From Turnera subulata (taxonomy: Eukaryota > Streptophyta > Magnoliopsida > Malpighiales > Passifloraceae): DNA of 64,000 bases. Of the stretch, positions 1 through 10,640 are shown in pieces (position 1 is the stretch's first letter; each line of letters starts with the position of its first letter). The DNA is taken from positions 162,675 to 226,674 of the forward strand of contig JAKUCV010004765.1 of assembly GCA_028386065.3 (NCBI GenBank), in the 5' to 3' direction. A program made the position numbers and the translations under genes. The notes below the pieces were generated by a model. It worked only from the letters and a program-made list of their open reading frames with translations, did no database searches and was not told the DNA's origin.

Positions 1-200
1 CGGATGGTGGTTGTTGTTGATGTCCCCGGGGATTCGGGTGACGAGTACCTTGTTGGGCCGAAGGGCCAGATTTCAGTTTTGTTATTGGGCCGTTGGCCAG
101 TTTGTCATTTTATTTACTGTTGTTGGCCTTTATTGGGTTGGGTTGTCATAGTTCCGGCACGTGTTTACTGTGTACGGTAAATACGGGTCGGGGCGTTTCA
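1..200 (+). mobile_element. 3' end of a Tekay-like (Ty3/gypsy) LTR, truncated by window edge
   Basis: The stretch ends in CGGGTCGGGGCGTTTCA at 200. This is the same terminus, with small changes, as the solo LTR ending at 43126 and, in reverse, the LTR starting at 33970. The words 'gggccgaagggccag' and 'acgtgtttactgtgtacggt' also recur in reverse complement near 34000-34110. No primer-binding site follows, so this is a solo LTR or a 3' LTR. It was inserted into the copia gag remnant that continues to the right. Confidence 0.7.
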
Positions 201-795
201 ATGCTTACTTTAGACAGACGCCATACTGACTGCACCGTTAGGTGCAGAGTTTGTGATTGACACCTTCAAAGTTTCCCATAAATCTGGGAATTTCGCGAGA
301 ACCATAAGAGCAAGTACCTAGTCGTCGAATTTTTTGGCCATGCTTGACAACTTGTCCGCGATCCTTTGTATTTCATTGAGGTGATCTGCAACAGTTGTGC
401 CTTCTTGATTTTTTACTTGTATTAACTTTGTCAAGTAAAAAGAGCTTGTTGTTTCCTGTTTTGGAGGCATATAATTTTTCGAGTTTCTCCGATAGAGTTT
501 TTTTTTTTTATTCTACCTCCGACAGAGTTCTCGCATGCTTAATGCTAGAAATGTGGTTATAGACATTATTTTTAACAAATTTCCGTTTGTAGCCGTATAC
601 ATGATTATGTTTGAATTCCCATTCTTCTTCTGATTTATCATCAGGCTTTACCGTACTGAATACTGGTAAGTGCTTCTTCATCACGAACAGGAGATCCTAC
701 ATCTTGTTTCTCCATTAGTGGTAATTTGTGCCATCAAGAGTGATCATCTTGTTCATCCTTGCCTCCATCTGGACCAAAAATTTAACTGGCTCTTT
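201..795 (-). pseudogene. Decayed Ty1-copia gag fragment
   Basis: Read on the minus strand, three-frame translation gives recognisable pieces of plant copia Gag. They include MEARMNKMITLDGTNYH near 750, KSEEEWEF, VYNHISS, KLEKLYASKTGNNKLFLL and VADHLNE. These belong to the UBN2/gag_pre-integrase-type N-terminal region of TNT1-like polyproteins. Several in-frame stops and frameshifts break the frame, so it is dead. It lies in the expected order downstream, on the minus strand, of a primer-binding site at 852-863. It is cut at its distal end by the LTR that ends at 200. Confidence 0.75.
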
Positions 796-851
796 TTTGG
801 TCTAGAAAAATTCCCGGTAGTGAATAGTGCCTGTACAGATGAATAGACCTT

Positions 852-863
852 GCTCCGCTACCA
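852..863 (-). other. Copia primer-binding site (initiator Met tRNA type)
   Basis: The minus strand reads TGGTAGCGGAGC, two mismatches from TGGTATCAGAGC, the usual plant initiator-methionine tRNA primer site. It lies two bases inside a candidate LTR terminus (TGATGG... on the + strand at 866). It precedes the gag remnant in the minus direction. Confidence 0.6.
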
Positions 864-865
864 GT

Positions 866-1127
866 TGATGGTCCCAGTCGCACTATCTTGCGGAATAATG
901 ATCAACAAAAAATAAATGACATACAATAATTTAACGTGGTTCACCCAAAGATTATTGGACTGCATCCACAAGCTCACTCCCATAGAAACTTTCACTATAA
1001 AATAGAAGGCTTACAAAAAGAGACTTCCCTAAAATAAATTTAAGGGTAAAATAAATCTAGAGCTCTACCTAAAATAGTGTCCCACAAAAGTGTTTCCCAA
1101 AAATACCCAAAAGTATTTTTCTCACTA

Positions 1128-1210
<83 letters not shown>

Positions 1211-1250
1211 GTGCAGATGAAAAATGCTGCCATTATATAGGCAGTGAGAC
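866..1250 (-). mobile_element. Copia 5' LTR, proximal part
   Basis: This stretch follows the primer-binding site and holds the motif 'ttaacgtggttcaccca', often seen in plant copia LTRs, plus a long microsatellite. It is interrupted at 1250 by a solo LTR and should continue after 4594. The outer end was not found. Confidence 0.45.
1135..1209. repeat. Compound (CT)n-(GT)n microsatellite
   Basis: About 21 CT units run directly into about 15 GT units. The short ORFs across it (poly Ser-Leu, poly Arg-Glu, poly Thr-His) are repeat translations and not genes. Confidence 0.95.
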
Positions 1251-1724
1251 TGTCACGCCCTCGCCTAAGCACGACCGGCCAGGTACCGTGCGCACCTACA
1301 TTGTGCCATAGGGCACCCCAAGGCCTATACTCTTCCTCACAGAAGCTAGTTGCCCCTGCCTCGCGGGTTACAAACTCAAACATGCGCAGCGTAAACGGAA
1401 GAAAACAAACAAATACAAAGGCAATACGGATACTAAAAAGTATCAAATATCTTTTATTTAACTCACATCCACTAATGTTGTAGCATTCTTGCTACAAGGG
1501 GCACTAACTCTTAATCCAAGACATAACCTCTTTAGTGTATAAATATAATAACACAATGAAGGAAACCGACTCGGCTATACCCATTGACCTACTGCCCATA
1601 CACTCATTCTCGCACTTGCAAGGCGAGGGGAGATATGGGGATTAGTATAAAACTCAGCAAGTAAATAGGACATGCAAGAAAGTAATCACATACTACACAA
1701 AGCTCGGCATGAACAACACACAGT

Positions 1725-3660
1725 CATGCAACATGTAATACAGTAATGCACCCAAATACCGCACGCTCATATCCCAAAGCAATCCATCATGTCCCAGACA
1801 TGTTCTGGTCTCATTCCCCCCGACCAGGTAGGATATGATGTGCCCCAAGGCAGCCTATGCAGTTTGGTAGCATATACAAGTGTTACTCCTTAGCCCACAG
1901 CCCCACGTACGAGGCATAATCGAGTAGTCATGGGAAGTGCGCGTCACTTGCTATCATAACTCACATAGCTCCCAGTGGGCATCGTGTCACACATGTAACA
2001 AACCAAGTGCGCAATATCCTCCGCAAGGTTCCATAACCTGTACAAGGCACCCAGTGCCAATATATCACAAGACCAAGAGGACATAATCCTCTGCAAGGTT
2101 CAATCTCATGGTACGTGCAAGCCTCGCAAGCACTACCCCGTGCACCCAGTGCACCTCAACCTACTGGCCAGTGGTACCACAGTCACAAACACAAGCAAGG
2201 CAATCATATGCCAATCACAAGCACATCAAGTTTAATGTTAATCTCTTGCACAACAAGTGCTATATAATCAAGCCAACAAAGGCAGCAAGTATGCCCCAAG
2301 CATACAACACAATCATGATCCCTCAATAAGTCACAATGCATTACATATATGAACAAATAACCAACAAATGCCAACTAGGCATAATTAGCCCACAAAGGCC
2401 ATTTAAACATCAATGGCCAAGAATGACCAGCAAGCCAAATCAACACACAATCAGACACAACATGCATACACAATGGCCTTCCGCCCAACAATGGCACAAT
2501 AACAATCACTACTCGCATAACCAATTTACTTACCATCACCTAGGCATCCCTACGCCAATTCCTTCCTTTTGAAACCATTAGGTGTATTGGGCCTTAGTCT
2601 CCTATAAACACCTACAAATACACATAAAAATCAGATCTTAACAACCAAACCATATCAAACACAACCCAACTACACAACACTTATCTTTTCCCCATTCAGG
2701 TAGAAACTATCCTGCACCAACAGACACTTCAACCCGAAATACAGAGCACCTACAGGGTGAAACAGCTTCAAGCCTCAACATAAGAGTTCTAACCCTACGT
2801 CTTAGCTTTCCAAAGCCACCAAGAACACTCAATTCTATGGTGTGTAGCTCAAAATATGGCTCCTACACCACCTCAGGGTCAAGCAACAGGACTGTTGCAA
2901 ACCAGTCCTCTTTAAGGGAGCATAACTCGGCCAGTTCAGCTTCGAAACAAACAAAATTGGTGCCATATGAAAGCTATCGATGAGAGAAGAACCCCTTAGC
3001 TCACTTCTCTTCTTTTCCCCTGTTTCTCCTCTCTCTCTCTCTCTTCTCTTCCTTAGCACGATTTTGATATGAACATTATGGGTGAGAGGTGCTTGCTTTC
3101 ACCCCTTAAAGCTTGGCCAAGTAGTTGAGTAAGCACCCACTTGCCACCTCTTGCACAAAAAATGCCACCTCGTGCTTATTTCCGACCAATCGACTAGCGA
3201 CACCTGGCTTACTAGCTTGCACACCAAAAACCACCAGCAGCTTATTCCCGAGCCACATAGCCCACTCTGATTGGTCGATTTGGCCAATCACGAATTTACA
3301 CATGATCGAGTAAAAAGTACACCGCTGGCACCATTAGGTGCCAACTCGAGCCAACAGATATCTTCTTTGGTTGGCCACACAATCATGCAGCTTGTAATAC
3401 AGTAATGCACCCAAATACCGGGCACTCATGCCCCAAAGCAATCCATCGTGTCCCAGACACGTTCTGGTCTCATTCTCCCTGACCAACTAGGGTATGATGA
3501 GTCCCAAGATAGACTATGTAGTTTGGTAGCATATACAGGTGTTACTCTTTAGCCCATAGCCCTATGTACGAGGCATAATCGAGTATTCACGGAAAGTGCG
3601 TGTGACTTGTTACCACAACTCACATAGCTCCCGGCAGACATCGTGTCACACCTGTAACAA
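1725..3660. repeat. Diverged direct repeat inside the solo LTR (copies about 1725-1995 and 3385-3660)
   Basis: Both copies carry 'gtaatacagtaatgcacccaa', 'ttctggtctcattc', 'gtttggtagcatatac', 'acgaggcataatcgagta' and 'gtaacaaacca' in the same order. They differ by scattered substitutions. Confidence 0.85.
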
Positions 3661-3744
3661 ACCAAAAGGGCAATTAGTGGTAGTCCAGTATTATTATGCC
3701 CACTTATTCCTGAGCCACATGACTCACTCTAATTGGTCGATTTG

Positions 3745-4490
3745 GACAATCACGATTTTACACATGATCAGGTATACTTGTGCACCGACGAGCATCCCGG
3801 TGCCCCCACTGTGCACCATTCCATGCCAACTCGAGCCAATGGGTATCTCCCTTGGGCAATTGTGCCTCCAATACACTAATTACACCTAAGAAACCATTCT
3901 CAATACTAACCAACATTTATCAACCAATTAATTAGTTCGAGCATCGGTACCTCTAAATAGGCCAACCGTGCCATTAGGTCACTATGAACCCATTTGTGCA
4001 CGCTAGGCCAAGCCTATATGCACCATTGCCCACAAACCGACATTAACACATGTTACAGAGCCAAGACCCATAGTATCATGCACACATAAAATGTGAGCAT
4101 CACCCACAAAATATTTGGCCAGTCACAAATTTACACATGATCGGGTACAATTGTGCACCGACGGGCACCCCGGTGCCCCCGTTGTGCACCATTCCGTGCC
4201 AACTCAAGCCAAAGGGTATCTCCCTTGGGCAATTGTGCCTCCAATGCACTAATTGCACCTAAGAAACCTTTCTCAACACTATCCAACATTTATCGACCAA
4301 TTAATTAGTTCGAGCACCTGGCACCCATAAATAGGCCAACCGTGCCATCGGGTTACTACGAACCCATTTGTGCACGCTAAACCAAGCCTATGTGCACCAT
4401 TGCCCACAATCAGACACCACCAGATGTCACCGAGCCAAGACCCATAATATCATGTACACATGAAATGTGAGCATCACCCATAAGAAACCG
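3745..4490. repeat. Tandem duplication, about 370-bp period
   Basis: The block beginning 'acacatgatc(a/g)ggta' recurs about 373 bases later. Shared words include 'gtgcaccgacg', 'tctcccttgggcaattgtgcc', 'aattaattagttcgagca' and 'ataggccaaccgtgcca'. The copies are clearly diverged. Confidence 0.85.
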
Positions 4491-4594
4491 AATACACGAT
4501 CCAACTAACACGAATGTCCTCTGAGGACGAATAACATCGGACTACCATGAGTGTTCCTCTAGGGACTTGGGTGTACTCGGCATATCACAGAAAC

Positions 4595-6540
4595 TGCACT
4601 TTTGTTCTTCGATTTTCTTCCTCTGCTGCAACGGGGACATGAGCCACAAGTTCAGTGCCAATTATATCAATCAAATAACACTATTGCCTTTGTCGTGACA
4701 TACTACACAAAATTGGCTGTCACATTACGATGTTTGTCTTCTTCGTCTTGTTCTCCTTCCTTCGTTTGTTTGTGTTTGATTTTTGCTTTTTTTAATATAT
4801 TTTCTGAGCTGTGAGCCCCGCCCATTATCTCCTTTTGGGTGATCAAGATACATGTATATTATTTTAGTTACTTGTATAAACATCTGATTAATAAATACAT
4901 CATATTTAAATAATTGTCTATTGTAACTACACCTTACTTAATGGAATTTTACTTATTTAATCAATTTGTTTATTTAAAATCCATTAATACAAAACTTATT
5001 GGTAACTTCGTTAACTAATCATGGTGATAACAATATTATTGTATTACAAAAATTCTACTTATTCAAAGTATACTTGTAAAATAAACTATTATAAATGTTA
5101 ATAAATCTTAGTGACTTGTTTAATATAAGATAGTATGTGTATGAATCCTTACAAAATTTATTAAGATGAAAAAATTAAACTTAAAAAATTTATGTAGAAA
5201 AAAAATATTGTTTAAATATTTATTTGGATATGATTCTTACTTTGACAGGTAATTTTTTGTTATTAAAATTTAGATTAAGGAAAGGTAATTTTTTTGTTAT
5301 TAAAAATTCAAGGTTAAACATACTATTGTACTCAATTATCTACAAAGAAGGATGGATCGGGAAAATTGTTGCAAGTTATTGATGAGGCCTAGTAATTCTC
5401 ATTCCAATGTTCAAAATTGACGCCATTGGTGTCAAGATTATAATAATTTATCTTTTAGCAGTTGATAAAGAATATTAAGTGTCCTATTCATAAAAAAAAG
5501 AATATTAAGTGTCTTGAAGACATATAATTAGGCTAAGATTGCTACTAGTTTACTGTCATTTCTCTTTATGTTTATTTAAAGGGTCATGACATCAATCTCG
5601 TTAATGGTTTTTTATTTTTTTCTGATCGTGTATCTCGTTGAAGAGATGATGATTGATGGTTTGGAGATTCGGGTATTTTACAGGAAATAAAAAGAAGACA
5701 TTCTTTATTTCAGATGTACAAAAACAAAAGAAGACATGTAATCAGATTTTATTTGTTTTTGGAGTCCAAACTGTAATCAGATGATATATAGTTAAATAAA
5801 TGTTGCATTTGTACACCTTAAGTTTTCCAAGTTCAAGAATTTGAGTCAAACCTATATATTTTGGGCGCATGTGGACACCAAAGCTAATTTACCTTTTTTT
5901 TTTTCTCTAAAGAATTACATTACCTAATTTTTAAACATAGGGTTCAAGTAGGACATAAAATTTTTCTGCATAACATGGGGTTCAAGTAGGACATAAATTT
6001 TTTCCGCATTATTAGTTGGGTGGTTTGGCAGTGAGCCATATTTTATAACATTATCAAGCATGAAATGCAAATGAAAAACGTTTTTGTATCTTCATAAAAT
6101 AAACAATATTAAAGGATAATTTAGAAATTTGGTGTGTGATCAAAATGTAAGAATGAAATATTCTGTTAGACATTAAATTAAACTTGATTACATCAACTCC
6201 GAGCATTGATCAGCCTCATTGGAACAAATAGTCAAGATGGAACAAATCTTTGGATATCTAACATAATCGTAGCAAAGGCAATGGAACAATTATATTGGTT
6301 GAAATTTACAATAACTGAATAGGGCGTATAATCAACGCTAATGTCGATTTCCATTACCGATAATCTATTGTTCCTCGCCTAGCTAGGCTAGGGCCTGCTC
6401 TAGGACCTGTCCAAATATCCTAGAAAGAAACTGGAAACCCACTGTAAAAGATCTTCAAAACAGATGCCCCAACCCCACATTTCTCCGTTTTTTGTCCGTA
6501 AAAGAGATTTTGTGAGTTATGGAGCTAAAGTTTGATTCCA
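4595..6540. other. AT-rich intergenic DNA
   Basis: No gene is seen. A short repeated phrase ('gggttcaagtaggacataaa') occurs at about 5940 and 5979. The first part may hold the outer end of the copia LTR, but I could not place its boundary. Confidence 0.5.
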
Positions 6541-6557
6541 CTCGACATAGTACCCTT

Positions 6558-6735
6558 GTGACTCTACAAAGTAGTTTATCATCATATAACAGTTGATGAT
6601 AATTGTTCCATTGCCTAAAAAAGGTAAACGTTTTTTCCTGTTACCATTTTTTCCTCTCACTTCCATTTTATATGATGATAAACTACTTTTTAGAGTCACA
6701 TGGAAGTGAGAGGAAAAAAAGGTAACAGGAAAAGG
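6558..6735. repeat. Two interleaved inverted repeats (A-B-A'-B')
   Basis: Arm A (6558-6589) is the reverse complement of A' (6668-6699) at 31 of 32 positions. Arm B (6631-6665) pairs with B' (6701-6735) at about 32 of 35 positions. The order is A, B, A', B', so the two hairpins cannot form at the same time without a pseudoknot. The block ends 24 bases before the TATA box of the WAT1-like gene. Confidence 0.85.
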
Positions 6736-6758
6736 AACTGGAAGTGAAAACACTTGTC

Positions 6759-6765
6759 TATAAAT
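6759..6765 (+). promoter_or_regulatory. TATA box of the WAT1-like gene
   Basis: TATAAAT lies 58 bases before the start codon at 6823. This suits a transcription start near 6790 and a short leader. Confidence 0.6.
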
Positions 6766-6822
6766 TGAAAGCATTTCGATCCATAGTTGCCCACAACAAA
6801 ACAGACCAAAAGATAGTGCACC

Positions 6823-9283
6823 ATGAAGTGTTTGCTTGGTTGTTCCAATGTTATGGAGAGCCATAGGCCTTACCTGGCAATGCTCCTTGTACAGTCCGTG
6901 TATGCAGGCATGGCTTTGTTCTCTAAGGCAGCAGTTGCAAAAGGAATGAACCCTTTTGTGTTTGTCGTGTATCGCCAAGCTTTCGCCTCAATTGCACTTG
7001 CTCCATTTGCTCTTTTCCTTGAAAGGTTTAATTCTTAATTAGTTTCTTGAATGCCAAATGCTTGAGTACTGTTTCTTCACCTGTGTTAGACTAATTAATT
7101 TGATTTCCTTCTGCAGGAAGAAGGTCGCACCTTTGTCATACAACGTAATTTTCAGGATCTTCCTCGTATCCTTGTGTGGGTATGAATTGAAAATCTTTTT
7201 TTTTATATATATGGAATAAATACTTTCCTCTAAATTAAAGTAATGGGTGGGATGTCTTTGTGCTTGTCACTAATTGAGTTGTTCAATTGTTTCAAACTTT
7301 CAGGCTTACTCTTAGTTTGAACCTCTACTATATTGCGATCAAATATACTACTGCAACTCTTGCCGCTGCGACTACCAATACCATTCCTGCAATTACCTTT
7401 GTCATGGCTATCCTATTAAGGTGATAATACTCTTTCACAACTTGAATATATAGTAACGCTCCACGTACAAGTATTTATCGTTATGTCAAAAAAAAAAAAA
7501 AAGGAAAAAACCAACTCATACCAAGTTTTGGTTTAAAATTTCAGGATGGAGATTATTTCCATAAAGAATGTGCCAGGAATTGCCAAGATTGTAGGTTCTG
7601 CAATGGGGTTCTCAGGGGCACTAGTGTTTGCTTTTGTCAAGGGGCCTCCTGTAAGTTTCATGGAGTGGAATCACACCATTCATGGACCAGCACAGGGCAC
7701 ATCAGTGAAGGGCTCTGCCTCTAGCGAGTGGATCAAAGGTTGTCTTATCATGCTCTCGGCCAACACGCTTTGGTCTTTGTGGCTTGTTTTGCAGGTTCTT
7801 ATATATTACTCCCCTCGATCTGCCTCCATTCTTTCATCAACTTGCATATATATATTTTTTTTTTTAACTCCATCGTATTTATTTAGTTATATATATATTG
7901 GTTTTGTATAGGGTCCTCTGGTAAAGCAATATCCGGCCAAGTTACGCCTTACTGCTCTGCAATGCTTCTTCAGCTTCATGCAGTCGGCTTTCTGGGCCAT
8001 TGCAGTGGAGAGAAATCCCTCAGCTTGGAAGCTTGGATGGGATGCTAATCTTCTTTCTGTGGCCTACTGTGTATGTTTCTTTGATGATCTATAGCTTAAT
8101 TAATTAATGGTCCTTATCTATTATATATGAATTAAAACATTTCAAGCCTCTTTTTTTTTCTTCTTCTTCTTTTGGATAATGAACATTTCAAGTCTTTTAA
8201 TGGCGAGAAAACTGAAGGTGGTGCAAATGGCAGGGCGTAATCGTCAATGGCATCACCTACTGGTTGCAAGTCTGGGCCGTAGAGAAGAAAGGCCCAGTTT
8301 TTACAGCGATGTTTACTCCGCTGGCACTTATTATAACTGTCATCTTTTCGGTCTGCTTCTGGAAAGAAACTCCTCACTGGGGAAGGTGAAGCTCTAATTC
8401 TGTTATTTTCTCATTTTATAAGTCGAACGAGATTTACTCTTACTTTAGCTATATTACTAGCATAATATCCATTTATTCTTGTGGGAAACAAAAAAAAAAA
8501 AGTAAGAAAAACAAACTTGTTTTAACATGAGCTTTAGAAATAAATATATAAAAAGTTCAAGTCTAAATTATGTAATGCACCTATAAAAAAAATTATATCT
8601 AAATCTAAAAATTAAGTCTAATTTGGAGTTTTTCTTTCTCTATGTGGAATTTCATTTTTTTTAATCCTTACTTCAAGTTTATTTTCAACATTTCTCTCTA
8701 CATACTTGGAAGTTTATTTCCATCTTGTTTTGAAAATAAATGACAAAGTTAAATGATATAAGAATTTAAGACGATGCATCAAAAGTAAGAAAATTTCAGC
8801 CTAAATCTTCATGTGACTCCATTTTATTTTTTCAAAGCATAGTAATTATGAAAAAATTAATTTTATTAAATAGTTAAAATTTTAATGTGTTAATATAATA
8901 TTATGGGCTTTGCTTTTTTCTATAATAATAATAATGATATTTTAATTTAAATGTGGCTAAAAGAGTCATAATTTGGTAAAACACCATTAAGTATGATGGT
9001 GTTTTAGAAATTTGGATCATGGCTAGTGGAGATCATTCCCAATGATATGTGATAAAATTTTGTGTACAATTTGTCAGGCTTCTTTTTTCTTTCAGATTTG
9101 TACCATATAACTGACCGTGTCCATTTCTTACGTTGTGTCAGCATTGGTGCGGATATATTGCTGGTAGGTGGGCTTTATTGTGTATTATGGGGGAAGAGCA
9201 AAGAAGAGGGCAAAAGTGTGGCACTCGAGCAAAATGCAGAAACTAAAGAGCAAGTTACGCTGGAGTGCATTACACATCAGTAA
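6823..9283 (+). CDS. WAT1-related (nodulin MtN21/EamA) membrane transporter, 7 exons
   Basis: Exons are 6823-7025, 7117-7179, 7304-7420, 7545-7794, 7912-8070, 8234-8385 and 9142-9283. Every intron is GT-AG, and the joined frame is open for 361 aa, a usual WAT1 length. Two EamA halves are visible, at about residues 17-150 and 185-335. Family hallmarks include the N-terminal HRPYLAMLLVQ, NLYYIAIKYTTATLAAA, SGALVFAFVKGPP, GVIVNGITYWLQVWAVEKKGP, ETPHWGRSIGADILLVGGLY and VLWGK near the C-terminus. The family has about ten membrane helices; Arabidopsis WAT1 is a tonoplast auxin exporter and relatives move amino acids or other metabolites. The substrate here cannot be told from sequence. Met11 (6853) is an alternative start, since many relatives begin just before the H(K/R)PY motif. 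The seven-exon layout is typical of the family, and no break is seen. Confidence 0.93.
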
Positions 9284-10030
9284 GTGACAAGACGGGTGGT
9301 GAATGCATAATTAAGACGTTAACCTACGGTGTTTTCAACCACGGGCATTTTCTTCCTACTAAATCTACCGTCCTAGTGTATCTAAAAGGAGTAATGAATT
9401 GGTCGCTTTAAAGATGGATCGAACAGGAGAAGGTGAGATGAAGTGAGAGTTACACATGCACACAAATAGCTGTTCTCATTCTGGTGTAAACATGTATATG
9501 GGGGTTGAATATATATCATTGCTGTCAAAATTTCAAGGAATTGTATGCCTACTATAGATGCGGTGTAGTGATATCTTTCTTGAAATGGGTTTCAAAGAGT
9601 CTTGAGTTGGATTCCAATGGTAGGATTGAGGGTAGTTTGGAGAGTTAGATTGTGGATAATTTATGTGATTGCCAAGTACCAAAATTTTTTTGAATATTCT
9701 TCCAGGGGAAAAGATGATTAGTTTACAAAACACCAAAGTTTTTCTATCCATTCATCAACATCCATAGCTTCGGTCTGTTGTGCTAGTTAGGCTTCGTGGA
9801 CTTGTTCCATACTATGGCCTCATCACATCGGGCCTATGTCGTGTGGGTTCGATAAGTAGGCTTTCCACATGAATATTGACAGATAAACACATTGCTCTTC
9901 AATCCATGAATAAGTTTCTGTTTCTAGTATATTTCCATCCAACCTGAAATCCTTCTAGAAAATCAAAAGCGCCAGTAAGCTAGCAGGGAAAAAAAGTAAG
10001 CGAGGCCTAAAGGATTTTGGGCTTCCTCTG
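9284..10030. other. 3' flank of the WAT1-like gene
   Basis: AT-rich and non-coding as far as I can see. It should contain the 3' UTR. No clear poly(A) signal was pinned down. Confidence 0.5.
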
Positions 10031-10640
10031 TTTTTTTTTTTAACAACGTAACATCAACTTTCATTCATAGAAAGAGGGATAATCGTCCTCTAAGATGTTA
10101 CAGAGGTTTTTGGGATCTGCAGAGATACCCAAATTGATAAGATACATAGAGAGTGCATGTTTAGCTAAAAAGTCAGCTGTAATAATTGCTGAAACATTGT
10201 GCAGCAGAAAATATGAGCACTTAGACAAAAGAAAAACAATTGAATCCACAAGAGAGCTGATTTCCCAGGGGACCATCTTGGCCTCAGCACCACTCACGGC
10301 CATGATCAGTTGGTTCTGTGATGAGCTTCCCCTTGAGGGAGACTGTCGCTGCGCAAGCAGTTGATTTGACAGCCTATTTGCTCTACCTGCTGCCCTGGCT
10401 AGACAAATCTCAAATTTACCCAGAACAGCTTGGTTATGATTCTTCCAAATCTCCCATATTAAAGATGCCATATGGACTGGATGGTAGATGGTTGAATTGG
10501 AAAGGGGGTAGATGGAGTGGAGGGAGGTAAACTGGCCAAGGACACGGTGGTGATGATTCAGATCCAACATAGAGACTCCCATGTGGATAAAAAAGCTCAA
10601 AAAAGGAGCAAAAAATCCTTAAAAAGAGGCAAACAACCAC
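10031..10640 (-). mobile_element. 5'-truncated LINE with RNase H tail
   Basis: A T-run at 10031-10041 is the poly(A) tail of a minus-strand element. Upstream of it an open frame (10600 to 10061) ends in a plant L1-type RNase H tail. Visible pieces are LIWEIWKNHNQAV (as in the conserved 'W.IWKARN' of LINE ORF2), then ADFLAKHALS and a final LCNILEDDYPSF. The catalytic core of the RNase H domain is missing between these segments, so it is a dead fragment. The 5' end is approximate. Confidence 0.7.

Larger units (their letters stand above)
1251..4589 (-). mobile_element. Solo LTR, Tekay/Del-like, 3.3 kb
   Basis: The minus strand begins TGTGATATGCCGAG at 4589 and ends GGCGAGGGCGTGACA at 1251, typical Tekay/Del-type LTR termini with TG...CA ends. 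The flanks GAGAC (1246-1250) and GAAAC (4590-4594) agree at four of five bases and would be an aged 5-bp target duplication. No primer-binding site, polypurine tract or pol sequence lies inside. It therefore reads as a solo LTR inserted into the copia LTR around it. Internal duplications (see next entries) account for part of its length. Confidence 0.55.

Noticed and set aside
1069..1446. 125-aa minus-strand ORF with Thr-His and Glu-Arg runs
   Set aside because: It translates the (CT)n-(GT)n microsatellite; no domain and no gene context.
6517..6978. 153-aa minus-strand ORF upstream of and overlapping WAT1 exon 1
   Set aside because: It runs through the inverted repeats and the antisense of a solid exon; no family resemblance.
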